Part shown: in pieces, positions 41,632 through 51,322 of the stretch
Position numbering within the stretch: the stretch's first letter is position 1
Layout: the number at the start of each line of letters is the position of its first letter
From: JAICUY01 sp038250515
Lineage (GTDB): Bacteria > Chloroflexota > Limnocylindria > QHBO01
Direction: 5' to 3'
Length of the DNA: 54,722 nt
Assembly (NCBI GenBank): GCA_038250515.1
Contig: JBBSCG010000007.1
Location: forward strand, 1-54,722
The notes under the pieces: model-generated
What the model saw: the letters and a program-made list of their open reading frames with translations, nothing else
Database searches by the model: none
What the model was told of the DNA's origin: nothing
Made by a program: the position numbers and the translations under genes

Positions 41632-43047
41632 GTGGAGGCGACCACGACGGACGCGCGAGGGGGCCCAAGCTCCGAGGACGAGCCCGAAGGCGGGATTGCT
41701 GGATTCTTCGGACTTCGCGAGCGGGGTACCACAGTGGGCACGGAGATCCGTGCCGGCCTGACCACGTTCATGGTCATGGCCTACATCATCTTTGTGAACC
41801 CATCGATCCTGACCGCGGGCTTCGGTGACGCCGACCCGGCGTTCACCGGCGCAGCGCTGGCGGCGGGCACCGCGCTGATCGCGGGCATCATGACCATCGC
41901 CATGGGTCTTGTCGGGCGCTACCCGTTCGCCCTGGCGGCTGGTCTCGGCATCAACGCCATCGTGGCGTTCACCCTCACCGGCAGGGGACTCTCGCCAGCG
42001 GGCGCCATGGGTGTCATCGTCATCGAGGGTCTGGTGGTCACCGTGCTGGTGCTCGTCGGCCTCCGAGAGGCGATCATGAGTGCCGTGCCGCTCGCTCTCA
42101 AGCGAGCCATCGGCGTCGGCATCGGTCTGTTCATCCTGTTCATCGGCTTCGCCAACGGTGGGTTCATCGGTGGGCAGGAAGCCAGCTTCGGCAGCGTGCC
42201 GGCAGTCTTCGCGCGGTTCCCGACCGAGCCAGCGCAGTTCGTGTTCCTGATCGGCCTTGCGATCACGATCGTCCTGTACGTGATGAAGATCCGGGCGGCC
42301 CTGATCATCAGCATCGTGGCTACCACGATCATCGCCCTCCTGTTGGGGGTGGCCAAGATTCCGACGGACTTCTCGGTGGTGCCAAGCTTCACGACGCTCG
42401 GCAAGTTCAATCTCACCGAGGTCTTCGACCCGGCAAAGCTGCCGCTGATCGTCGCGCTGCTCACGATCTTCGCGATCATGCTGACCGACTTCTTCGACAC
42501 AATGGGCACGGTGACGGGCGTGGCGGCCGAGGCGGGCCTCGCGCGCCCCGACGGCTCGGTGCCCGGGGTCGGTCGTGTCCTGATGGTCGACAGTCTTGCG
42601 GCGGTGGCCGGCGGGCTGGGCGGCGTGTCGTCCAACACGACCTATATCGAGAGTGCCGCGGGCGTCGCCGAAGGCGGGCGGACCGGCCTGACCTCGGTGG
42701 TCACCGGCATCCTGTTCCTGCTGGCGGTCTTCCTGTCACCGATCGCCGGCATCGTCCCCGGTGTTGCCACGGCCCCGGCCCTGGTGCTGGTCGGCTACCT
42801 CATGTTCACCCTCATCCGCGACATTCCGGTGAATGACGTCGAGGAGGGGCTGCCCGCCCTGCTGACCATGATCCTCATGCCGCTGACCTACGACATCACC
42901 GTGGGCATCGGCGCGGGATTCGTCAGCTGGGTGCTGATCAAGATCGTGCGCGGCAAGCTCGGCGAGATCCACCCACTGATGTGGCTCGTCTCGATCCTGT
43001 TCCTGGTCTACTTCGCACAGGCCTGGATCACCACTCTGGTCAAGTAA
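41632..43047 (+). CDS. Adenine/guanine/hypoxanthine permease (AzgA/NCS2 type)
   Basis: 471 residues with about 12 hydrophobic segments. VGTEIRAGLTTFMVMAYIIFVNP, GLGINAIVAFTLTG, TDFFDTMGTVTGV and SSNTTYIESAAG are AzgA-family blocks; the last two line the purine site. Purine uptake fits the nearby deaminases and xanthine dehydrogenase. I take GTG 41632, with GGAGGG about 9 nt upstream; GTG 41587 is in frame and would add 15 residues. A strong terminator follows 15 nt after the stop. Confidence 0.9.
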   Translation: MEATTTDARGGPSSEDEPEGGIAGFFGLRERGTTVGTEIRAGLTTFMVMAYIIFVNPSILTAGFGDADPAFTGAALAAGTALIAGIMTIAMGLVGRYPFALAAGLGINAIVAFTLTGRGLSPAGAMGVIVIEGLVVTVLVLVGLREAIMSAVPLALKRAIGVGIGLFILFIGFANGGFIGGQEASFGSVPAVFARFPTEPAQFVFLIGLAITIVLYVMKIRAALIISIVATTIIALLLGVAKIPTDFSVVPSFTTLGKFNLTEVFDPAKLPLIVALLTIFAIMLTDFFDTMGTVTGVAAEAGLARPDGSVPGVGRVLMVDSLAAVAGGLGGVSSNTTYIESAAGVAEGGRTGLTSVVTGILFLLAVFLSPIAGIVPGVATAPALVLVGYLMFTLIRDIPVNDVEEGLPALLTMILMPLTYDITVGIGAGFVSWVLIKIVRGKLGEIHPLMWLVSILFLVYFAQAWITTLVK

Positions 43048-43062
43048 GCCCATAGACCGATG

Positions 43063-43094
43063 CGCCCGACCGGCATCTCCGGTCGGGCGTCTTT
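43063..43094 (+). terminator. Intrinsic terminator after the purine permease
   Basis: A perfect 11-bp stem CGCCCGACCGG (43063-43073) / CCGGTCGGGCG (43079-43089) with a 5-nt loop and followed by TCTTT. It is the clearest rho-independent terminator in the window and isolates queA, whose -10 begins 14 nt later. Confidence 0.85.
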
Positions 43095-43107
43095 GGTATC
43101 CGGCCGA

Positions 43108-43113
43108 TACCAT
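43108..43113 (+). promoter_or_regulatory. -10 element TACCAT of queA
   Basis: TACCAT, 6 nt before the queA ATG, the same hexamer and spacing as at ruvC. An out-of-frame ATG (43112) overlaps it. Confidence 0.45.
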
Positions 43114-43119
43114 GAGCGC

Positions 43120-44187
43120 ATGTCCGATGCGACTCGCCTGCGCGTCGATGACTTCGCCTACGACCTGCCGACCGATGCGATCGCCCAGACCCCGGCCGAG
43201 CCGCGCGACGCCTCGCGGCTGCTGGTCCTCGACCGCGCCGCTTCGGTTTCTGGGCCGCCCGCGCTGCGCGATCGCGTCTTCAGCGAGCTCGCCGAGGAGC
43301 TCCGCGCCGGCGACCTGCTGATCGTCAACGACAGTCGCGTGATCCCCGCACGACTCGCCGCACGACGGCCCGGGGGCGGTTCGGCGGAGGTGCTGCTGCT
43401 GCGACCCCTCGACGACGGCCGCTGGGAAGCCCTCGTGCGCCCCTCGGCACGACTGCGCGACGGAGCAATGCTCACGCTGCGCAGCGGCGACCGGGTCGAG
43501 GTGGGGGAGCGGCTGGGCGACGGGACGCGCGCCGTCGACTTCGACCATGACGCCGAGGCCGTCATGGCGGCGGCCGGCGAGATGCCGTTGCCCCCGTACA
43601 TCCACGACCGCTCGGCTCCCGACGGGCGCTATCAGACCGTCTACGCCAAGCCGCCGGGATCGGCCGCCGCGCCGACTGCCGGCCTGCATTTCACTCCGAA
43701 GCTGCTCGCCTCCCTCGCAGCCGGCGGCGTGCGGCGGGAGAGCGTGACCCTGCACATCGGCCTCGACACCTTTCGGCCGCTCGACGGCGAATTCATCGAC
43801 GAGCACCACATCCACCGCGAATGGTACGAGATTCCGGCGAGAACCCGCCATGCGATCGCGCAGACCCGCGTCGATGGTGGGCGCGTCGTTGCGGTCGGCA
43901 CCACGAGCGTGCGCGTCCTCGAGACCGCCGTCCGCGACGACGCGCGAACGGGCTGGAGCGACCTTTACATCACGCCGCCATACCGCTTCGCCGTCGTCGA
44001 CGCCCTCATCACCAACTTCCACCTGCCGCGCAGCTCATTGCTGCTGCTGGTGACGGCCTTCGTCCAGGCCCGCATGGGCGATGCCACGCCCTTGGGGGCG
44101 CGGGATACGCTCCTGGCTGCCTACCGCACGGCGCTGGAGTTCGGGTATCGATTCTTCAGCTTCGGCGACGCGATGCTGATCACGTGA
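43120..44187 (+). CDS. queA: S-adenosylmethionine:tRNA ribosyltransferase-isomerase
   Basis: 355 residues. Blocks: DLPTDAIAQTPAEPRDASRLLVLDR, LIVNDSRVIPARL, YQTVYAKPPGSAAAPTAGLHFT, and FHLPRSSLLLLVTAF. QueA adds the epoxyqueuosine precursor from AdoMet to tRNA. Start ATG 43120 is 6 nt from a TACCAT hexamer. tgt, the preceding step in queuosine synthesis, lies 0.6 kb downstream on the same strand, separated by one minus-strand gene. Confidence 0.97.
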   Translation: MSDATRLRVDDFAYDLPTDAIAQTPAEPRDASRLLVLDRAASVSGPPALRDRVFSELAEELRAGDLLIVNDSRVIPARLAARRPGGGSAEVLLLRPLDDGRWEALVRPSARLRDGAMLTLRSGDRVEVGERLGDGTRAVDFDHDAEAVMAAAGEMPLPPYIHDRSAPDGRYQTVYAKPPGSAAAPTAGLHFTPKLLASLAAGGVRRESVTLHIGLDTFRPLDGEFIDEHHIHREWYEIPARTRHAIAQTRVDGGRVVAVGTTSVRVLETAVRDDARTGWSDLYITPPYRFAVVDALITNFHLPRSSLLLLVTAFVQARMGDATPLGARDTLLAAYRTALEFGYRFFSFGDAMLIT

Positions 44188-44227
44188 ACCGGCCCAGCGA
44201 AGGTGCAAATGTCGGTCTGATTCGCGC

Positions 44228-44728
44228 TCAGCCCTCGTCAGGCGGCGGCAGCACGCGAGGGCGCGGTGGGGCAGCGGCGGCATCGGCCTCTTCGTCGCTC
44301 GAAGACCAACCGGAGGGCTCGGCCATCACGGCGCTGACCTTGGCGAAGTCGGCCAACGCCGCACCGAGCTCTGCGGACTCTGTGGCGCTCTCGAATGCGG
44401 GACGCCCGATACGCAGATGCCAGCGCGTGCGGTGCTCGAGCGCCCAGACGCGGTAGGTTTCGACCCGCAGCTCCACGTCGCGCACCGCCTGCCACGGGTA
44501 CAGCCGTACGCTGAGCGAATAACGGGCGGCCGACCCGCGCGGGGCGTAGACACCGTCCAGCATCCCGATCTCGGTCGCGACCAGGATCCGCCGCCGCTCC
44601 TCCTCGGCACCCGCCTCGACAGCGTAGATCGCGATCTCGTCGACGCCCAGCGTCTTCAGCTGCAGCGAGACCCACTCGCGCAGCTCGTCGTTCAGGTAGG
44701 GCATCCGGGGCCAATCGGCCAATCGCAC
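44228..44728 (-). CDS. Hypothetical protein (possible PH-like domain)
   Basis: 166 residues, cytosolic, with no recognised family. The middle part (YSLSVRLYPWQAVRDVELRVETYRVW) reads as beta-strands like a pleckstrin-type fold, and the C-terminus is Ala/Pro/Glu-rich and probably disordered. Start GTG 44728 with AGGAGGTG about 6 nt upstream; an in-frame ATG at 44704 is possible. It is inserted between queA and tgt on the opposite strand. Confidence 0.7.
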   Translation of the reverse strand: MRLADWPRMPYLNDELREWVSLQLKTLGVDEIAIYAVEAGAEEERRRILVATEIGMLDGVYAPRGSAARYSLSVRLYPWQAVRDVELRVETYRVWALEHRTRWHLRIGRPAFESATESAELGAALADFAKVSAVMAEPSGWSSSDEEADAAAAPPRPRVLPPPDEG

Positions 44729-44758
44729 TCAGCACACCTCCTCGCAGCAGACGTAGCC

Positions 44759-44764
44759 TATCCT
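44759..44764 (+). promoter_or_regulatory. -10 element TATCCT of tgt
   Basis: TATCCT, 9 nt before the tgt ATG, the same spacing as tyrS; no ribosome-binding site lies between. Confidence 0.5.
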
Positions 44765-44773
44765 CTCCGGACC

Positions 44774-45943
44774 ATGGCGAGCACCGCATCACCGACCGAC
44801 CGTGCGCCGCGTGCCCAATTCACCTTCCGTCCGACCAGGACCGGACGCGCACGGTTGGGTCGACTGACCACGCCGCACGGCGACATCGACACACCCCAGT
44901 TCATGCCAGTCGGCACCCAGGCGACAGTGAAAAGCCTCACGCCGAATGATCTGCGCACCACCGGCACGCAGATCATCCTGGGCAACACCTACCACCTCAG
45001 CCTGCGTCCCGGCGGCGAACGCGTTGCACGCCTGGGCGGCCTGCATCGGTTCATGGCCTGGGATGGACCGATCCTGACCGATTCCGGCGGCTTCCAGGTG
45101 TTCAGCCTGGCCCACCTGCGAGAAGTCGACGACGACGGCGTCACCTTCGCGTCGCACCTCGACGGCTCACCGCAGCGCATCACCCCGGAGCGCTCGATGC
45201 AGATCCAGGAGCTGCTCGGCAGCGACATCGCCATGACCTTCGACCAGTTGGTCGATCCGACGCTGCCGCAGCCACAGGTCGAGGCGGCGATGACGCGCAC
45301 GCACCGCTGGGCCGAACGCTGCCTGGCGGCGCACTCTCGGCCCGATCAGGCGCTGTTCGGGATCATCCAGGGAGGCGTCGATGTTGAGCTGCGACGGCGG
45401 TCGAGCGCCGAGATCGCCGCGCTGCCCTTCGACGGCCTGGCGGTCGGCGGCCTCTCGGTCGGCGAGAGCAAGGCGGACATGGCCTCCACGCTGGATGTCG
45501 TGGCCGATGCGCTGGGCGACGACCCACGCGTGCGCTACCTGATGGGCGTCGGCTCGCCGCTCGACTTTTTCATCGGCGTGGAGCGGGGGATCGACCTGTT
45601 CGACTGCGTGCTGCCCACCCGCGTGGCGCGTAACGGCCAGCTGTGGACCAATGAGGGGCGGCTCAACCTGCGCAACGCGCGCTTCGTGGACGACGGCGCG
45701 GCGCTCGACGCCGAATGTGGCTGTGAAACGTGTCGCGACTATTCGCGCGCCTACCTCGCGCACCTGTTCCGCGCCGAGGAGCTGCTCGCCTATCGCCTCG
45801 CCTCGGTCCACAACCTCACCTATACTCTCGACCTGATGCGGAGGATCCGCGCGGCACTTGCCGAGGGGTCGTTCGGATCGCTGCGGGAGACCGTGGCGGG
45901 GCAGTATGAGCGCGCCGAAGCGAGGTCAGTAAGCCGCCAGTAA
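44774..45943 (+). CDS. tgt: tRNA-guanine transglycosylase
   Basis: 389 residues. LTDSGGFQVFSLAHLR holds the catalytic Asp region; FGIIQGGVD and GGLSVGES bind the base; YLMGVGSPLD carries the second Asp region; the zinc site is ECGCETCRDYSRAYLAHLF (CxCxxC...H). It exchanges guanine-34 for preQ1. Start ATG 44774 is placed by the TATCCT -10. Confidence 0.97.
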   Translation: MASTASPTDRAPRAQFTFRPTRTGRARLGRLTTPHGDIDTPQFMPVGTQATVKSLTPNDLRTTGTQIILGNTYHLSLRPGGERVARLGGLHRFMAWDGPILTDSGGFQVFSLAHLREVDDDGVTFASHLDGSPQRITPERSMQIQELLGSDIAMTFDQLVDPTLPQPQVEAAMTRTHRWAERCLAAHSRPDQALFGIIQGGVDVELRRRSSAEIAALPFDGLAVGGLSVGESKADMASTLDVVADALGDDPRVRYLMGVGSPLDFFIGVERGIDLFDCVLPTRVARNGQLWTNEGRLNLRNARFVDDGAALDAECGCETCRDYSRAYLAHLFRAEELLAYRLASVHNLTYTLDLMRRIRAALAEGSFGSLRETVAGQYERAEARSVSRQ

Positions 45944-46013
45944 CGGCCCGGTAAGGACCGATAGTGCAGGCTATCAGCACCTCGGTCGGCCCCAAGCGGG
46001 AGGTTCAGCGAAG

Positions 46014-46172
46014 ATGGGAAGCCGAGATCGACCGCGCCGTCAAGAGAAGCGCAAACCGAAAGAGAAGGCGCCCAAGATCCAGCCGGCATCGACCTATGAG
46101 CCGCCGATGTCGACCGAGGTAATCAAACCAAAGCGCAAGCCGCGCCACGAACCCTCCGGCGACGAAGCGTGA
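46014..46172 (+). CDS. Small basic protein (52 aa), function unknown
   Basis: ATG 46014 to TGA 46172. MGSRDRPRRQEKRKPKEKA opens a Lys/Arg-rich chain, then IQPASTYEPP, then VIKPKRKPRHEP. GGGAGG lies about 10 nt upstream. The composition (no hydrophobic core) suggests a disordered nucleic-acid-binding protein. The reading frame has normal codon usage and is flanked closely by tgt and recA. I recall similar short basic proteins near recA in Chloroflexota but cannot verify it here. Confidence 0.6.
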   Translation: MGSRDRPRRQEKRKPKEKAPKIQPASTYEPPMSTEVIKPKRKPRHEPSGDEA

Positions 46173-46215
46173 CCTGATTCAGCGCCGGGGACATCGAGAA
46201 GGAGCCGAGCGAATA

Positions 46216-47298
<1,083 letters not shown>

Positions 47299-47316
47299 AC
47301 GGTCCGTTCGAGACCG

Positions 47317-47853
47317 ATGCCCGGGCGCCGTCGCCGACTTGCCCGCGACGCCGCTGACCGTCCGGCGCCCGATCTGGCCGCGGCCATGGAGGTCGCCGCA
47401 CGCTACCTCGGCGCCCGGCCGCGAACCCGCCGGGAGCTCGAACTGCGCCTGCGCCGGGCCGGCGTCGACGACGAGGTGCTGGACACGGCGCTCGGGCGCC
47501 TCGCGCAGCTTGGCTACGTCGACGACGAGGCGTTCGCACGCTGGTGGAGCGAGCAGCGAGATCGCCACGCGCCGCGCGGTCGGCGGCTGGTGGAGGCCGA
47601 GCTCCGCCAACGCGGCGTGCCGCGAGAAGTCATCGAGCAGATGCGCGACGAGCCCATCGAGCGAGCGCCGGAGGATCAGGCGCTCCCCGAAACCGAAGAA
47701 GATCGGGCCGGCATCGCGCTCGACCGGCACCTGCGCGGCCGCGGCGTGCCGGATGACCCGAAGGCCATTCAGCGCCTCGGCATGTTCCTGATGCGTCGCG
47801 GTTTCGCGCCCGAGGTCGCGCGGCACGCCATCCGAGAGCGGCTGGGACGATAA
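47317..47853 (+). CDS. recX: RecX regulatory protein
   Basis: 178 residues with the three-helix RecX repeats: YLGARPRTRRELELRLRRAGV, LGYVDDEAFARWWSEQRDRHAPRGRRLVEAELRQRGVP, and FLMRRGFAPEVARHAIRERLG. It binds the RecA filament groove and limits its activity. Standard position directly behind recA. Confidence 0.93.
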   Translation: MPGRRRRLARDAADRPAPDLAAAMEVAARYLGARPRTRRELELRLRRAGVDDEVLDTALGRLAQLGYVDDEAFARWWSEQRDRHAPRGRRLVEAELRQRGVPREVIEQMRDEPIERAPEDQALPETEEDRAGIALDRHLRGRGVPDDPKAIQRLGMFLMRRGFAPEVARHAIRERLGR

Positions 47854-47895
47854 TGACGCAGCCGAATTGCACGTGAGGGGGCGGAAGGTGAACCG

Positions 47896-48846
47896 ATGCG
47901 TTTCGCGCTGATGACCGAGCCCCAGCAGGGGCTCACCTACGACGAGATCCTGGCCCTGGCCGATACCGCCGAGGACGCCGGCATTGAGGCGATCTTCCGC
48001 TCCGACCATTACACCTCGTTCCCCGGTGAAGCCGGGCTGCCGACGACCGATGCCTGGGCGACCCTGGCCGGCCTCGCTCGCGACACCGACCGCATCCACC
48101 TCGGGACGCTCGTCTCGCCGGTCACCTTCCGCCTCCCGGGTCCGTTCGCCAAGCTGGTGGCCACTGTCGACGAGATGAGTGGCGGCCGGATCGAGCTGGG
48201 ACTGGGCGCCGGCTGGAACGAGCACGAGCACGCAGAGCTCGGGATTCCCTTCCCCTCGCTGAAGGAGCGCTACGACAGATTCGAGGAGTCCCTGGCCATC
48301 ATCCACGGGCTGTGGACCGAGCCCGACGGCTGGAAGTTCGACGGCAAGCATTGGCGGGTGGAGGGCTCGCGCTTTCAACCGCGACCGGTGGGAACCGGCA
48401 GCCGTCATCCCCACCTCATCCTCGGCGGCGACGGCGGGCCTCGGTTGAGCCGGCTGGTGGCGGAATATGCCGACGAGTTCAACCGCCAGTCGGCGACGCC
48501 GGAACGCGTGCGTGAGGCGTATGACAACGTGCGGGCAGCCTGCCTCGCCATCGGCCGAGACCCCGACCAGGTCGTCTACTCGGCCATGGTCGGAGTGCTG
48601 ATCGCCGAGACCGAGACCGAGCTCAAGGATCGCGTCCGCGAACAGCTGGCGACGACCGGTGCTGAGGGCGATCCCGAGGCCTGGCTCAATGAGCGACGCG
48701 AACGATGGGTGATGGGCACGCCCGACCAGGCGTGGGATCGCGTGCGAGCACTCGAGGCGGCCGGCGTGCAGCGAATCATGCTGCAGGACTTCCTGCCTCG
48801 TGACCTCGACATGGTGCGCCTGATGGGTCGTGTCTTCGCCGACTGA
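47896..48846 (+). CDS. LLM-class F420-type oxidoreductase
   Basis: 316 residues of the bacterial luciferase-like fold. IEAIFRSDHYTSF, LGTLVSPVTFRLPGPFAKLVATVDEMSGGRIELGLGAGW and HPHLILGGDGGPRLSRLVAEYADEFN match the F420-dependent LLM subfamily. The substrate is unknown. AAGG is present about 8 nt before the ATG. Confidence 0.88.
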   Translation: MRFALMTEPQQGLTYDEILALADTAEDAGIEAIFRSDHYTSFPGEAGLPTTDAWATLAGLARDTDRIHLGTLVSPVTFRLPGPFAKLVATVDEMSGGRIELGLGAGWNEHEHAELGIPFPSLKERYDRFEESLAIIHGLWTEPDGWKFDGKHWRVEGSRFQPRPVGTGSRHPHLILGGDGGPRLSRLVAEYADEFNRQSATPERVREAYDNVRAACLAIGRDPDQVVYSAMVGVLIAETETELKDRVREQLATTGAEGDPEAWLNERRERWVMGTPDQAWDRVRALEAAGVQRIMLQDFLPRDLDMVRLMGRVFAD

Positions 48847-48874
48847 GGCGGCGATGAGCGGAGCGCAGTTGCGC

Positions 48875-48880
48875 TACACT
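48875..48880 (+). promoter_or_regulatory. -10 element TACACT of rny
   Basis: TACACT, about 100 nt before the rny ATG, leaving a leader that contains GGAGGAG immediately before the start. A weakly supported -10. Confidence 0.35.
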
Positions 48881-48980
48881 CGTCGGAAGGTTCACTCGAC
48901 CGATTCACCGACCATCTGATGCGCTCGCTTCACAGCGGGTGCACATCGCCCATACGGGGCTCCATCGACCGGAGGAGCCG

Positions 48981-50513
48981 ATGCCAGAGAGTACCGTCGC
49001 CATCTCGGCGGCGATCGCCGCATTGATCGTCGGCGTTGTGATCGGCTACGTCGCACGCCGCGTCGTCGCCGGCAATGCCGTGAAGCACGCCGAATCGTAT
49101 GCCGAGCGCCTCGCCGCAGAGGCGCGGACCAAGCAGAAGGACATCGTCCTCGAAGGCAAGGACGAGGCGCTCAAGCTGCAGCGCGCAGCCGAGGAGGAGG
49201 CGCGCGACAAGCGCGCCGACCTGCAGCGCCAGGAGCGGCTGCTGCTGGATCGGTCAGAGAACTTGGATCGCAAGGTCGAGGCGCTGGAACGCCGCGAAGC
49301 CGCCCTCGAGGAGCGCCAACGAGAGGTGGAGGCTGAGCGGGCACGGCTCGCCGAGCTTCAGCAACGCCAGTTGGCGGAGCTCGAGCGGGTGGGAGGACTG
49401 TCGGTCACCGAGGCGCGCAACTCATTGATCCAGCAGATCGCCGACGAGGCGCAGGCCGAGGCGGCACATCGGGTTCGCGAGATCGAGCGTCACGCCACCG
49501 AAGAAGGCGAGGAGCGCGCGCGTCGCGTCCTCACCACGGTCATGCAGCGCATCGCCGGAGAGCACACCTCGGAGGCGACCGTCAGCGTGGTGCATCTGCC
49601 GTCGGAGGAGATGAAGGGCCGCATCATCGGTCGTGAAGGCAGGAACATCCGGGCGCTCGAGCAGGCGACCGGGGTGGACCTCATCATCGACGATACGCCG
49701 GAGGCGGTCGTCCTCTCCGGCTTCGATCCAGTGCGTCGTGAGGTCGCGCGCATGGCGCTCACCAAGCTCATCGCCGACGGGCGGATCCATCCCGGACGGA
49801 TCGAGGAGACGGTCGCCAAATGCCGCTCCGAGATCGAGGTGGTGATGCGCCAGGCGGGCGAGCAGGCAGCCTACGAAGCCGGCGTTCCCGGACTGCACCC
49901 CGAGCTGATCAAGCTACTGGGCCGGCTGAAATACCGCACCAGCTACGGGCAGAACGTCCTTGACCACTGCATCGAGACCGCGCGCCTGTCGGGGCTGCTG
50001 GCGGGAGAGATCGGCACGAACATCAACGAGTCGAAGAAGGGCGGTCTGCTGCACGACATCGGCAAAGCGGTCGACCATGAGGTCGAGGGGCCACACGCGC
50101 TCATCGGCGGCGATATCGCGAAGCGCTATGGCGTCAACGCCGTCGTGTGCAACGCCATCGCGGCACACCACCAGGAGGTCGAGCAGGAGACGATCGAGGC
50201 GACCGTGGTGCAGATCGCGGACGCGATCAGCGCCTCGCGACCGGGCGCCCGCGGCGAAACGCTCGACAACTACGTCAAGCGCCTCGACGACCTGCAGCAG
50301 ATCGCCATGAGCTTCCCCGGCGTCGAGCGCTGCTTCGCCATCCAGGCGGGCCGCGAGGTGCGCATCCTGGTGCGACCCGAGGACATCGACGACCTGGCCT
50401 CGTCGCGGCTCGCGCGCGACGTGGTGAAGAAGATCGAGGAGCAGCTGCAGTATCCGGGGCAGATCAAGGTGACCGTCATCCGCGAGACCCGCGCCATCGA
50501 CTACGCCCGGTGA
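48981..50513 (+). CDS. rny: Ribonuclease Y
   Basis: 510 residues. N-terminal membrane anchor (AISAAIAALIVGVVIGYVA), a long coiled coil (roughly 40-200), a KH domain (GRIIGREGRNIRALEQATGVDLIIDDTPEAVVLSGF) and an HD domain with HDIGKAVDHE. RNase Y is the membrane-attached endonuclease of mRNA decay. ATG 48981 directly follows GGAGGAGCCG; it heads a run with ymdB, miaA and hflX. Confidence 0.96.
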   Translation: MPESTVAISAAIAALIVGVVIGYVARRVVAGNAVKHAESYAERLAAEARTKQKDIVLEGKDEALKLQRAAEEEARDKRADLQRQERLLLDRSENLDRKVEALERREAALEERQREVEAERARLAELQQRQLAELERVGGLSVTEARNSLIQQIADEAQAEAAHRVREIERHATEEGEERARRVLTTVMQRIAGEHTSEATVSVVHLPSEEMKGRIIGREGRNIRALEQATGVDLIIDDTPEAVVLSGFDPVRREVARMALTKLIADGRIHPGRIEETVAKCRSEIEVVMRQAGEQAAYEAGVPGLHPELIKLLGRLKYRTSYGQNVLDHCIETARLSGLLAGEIGTNINESKKGGLLHDIGKAVDHEVEGPHALIGGDIAKRYGVNAVVCNAIAAHHQEVEQETIEATVVQIADAISASRPGARGETLDNYVKRLDDLQQIAMSFPGVERCFAIQAGREVRILVRPEDIDDLASSRLARDVVKKIEEQLQYPGQIKVTVIRETRAIDYAR

Positions 50514-51322
50514 GCGAACGGGCGGAGCTGGTCCGCTGCCTGGTCATCGGCGACATCATCGGCAAGCCGGGTCGCCAGGCGGTCCATGCACTGCTGCCCG
50601 AGCTGCGGCGTGAGCTCGACCTCGACATGATCGTGGCCAACGGCGAGAACCTGGCCGCCGGCATGGGCATCACGCCGTCGCTCGCCGAGGAGATGCTCGA
50701 CGGGGGTGTCGACGTCATCACCAGCGGCAACCACATCTGGGACAAGCGCGAGATCTACGACTACCTGGAGACCGATCGGCCGCTCCTGCGACCGATGAAC
50801 TATCCCGATGACGCGCCCGGCCGCGGCTGGCTGGTCCATCACCTGGCCGATGGCGGCGACGTGGCGGTCATCAACGTCATGGGCCGCGTCTTCATGAACC
50901 AGCTCGACTCGCCGTTCGCCGCGGTCGACCGCCTGCTCGACGAGGCCGCGGTGGAGCTGCCACCCATGCGCCTCGTCGACTTCCATTGCGAGATCACCTC
51001 GGAGAAGAACGCCATGGGCTGGCACCTCGACGGACGGGTCAGCGCGGTCGTCGGCACGCACACCCACGTGCCGACTGCCGACGCCCGCGTCCTTCCGAAG
51101 GGGACGGCCTATATCAGCGACATCGGCATGACCGGGCCGCGCGACTCGATCATCGGCATGAGCATCGAAACCGTGATGCCGCGCTTCCTTCGCCACCTGC
51201 CGACGCGATTCGTCGTCGCCGAAGGACCGGTCAGCTTCAACGCTGCGTTGATCGAGGCGGAACGGGGGAGTGGCAAAGCACGCTCCATCGAGCTGGTGCA
51301 GCGGCTGGTCGAGGTGGGGTGA
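50510..51322 (+). CDS. YmdB family metallophosphoesterase
   Basis: 270 residues. Starts LVIGDIIGKPGRQAV with the first metal Asp, then VANGENLAAGMGI, SGNHIWDKREI, and VGTHTHVPTAD. This is the TIGR00282/YmdB 2',3'-cyclic nucleotide phosphodiesterase family, usually next to rny. GTG start overlaps the rny stop (GTGA), so translation is coupled. Confidence 0.93.
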   Translation: MSERAELVRCLVIGDIIGKPGRQAVHALLPELRRELDLDMIVANGENLAAGMGITPSLAEEMLDGGVDVITSGNHIWDKREIYDYLETDRPLLRPMNYPDDAPGRGWLVHHLADGGDVAVINVMGRVFMNQLDSPFAAVDRLLDEAAVELPPMRLVDFHCEITSEKNAMGWHLDGRVSAVVGTHTHVPTADARVLPKGTAYISDIGMTGPRDSIIGMSIETVMPRFLRHLPTRFVVAEGPVSFNAALIEAERGSGKARSIELVQRLVEVG

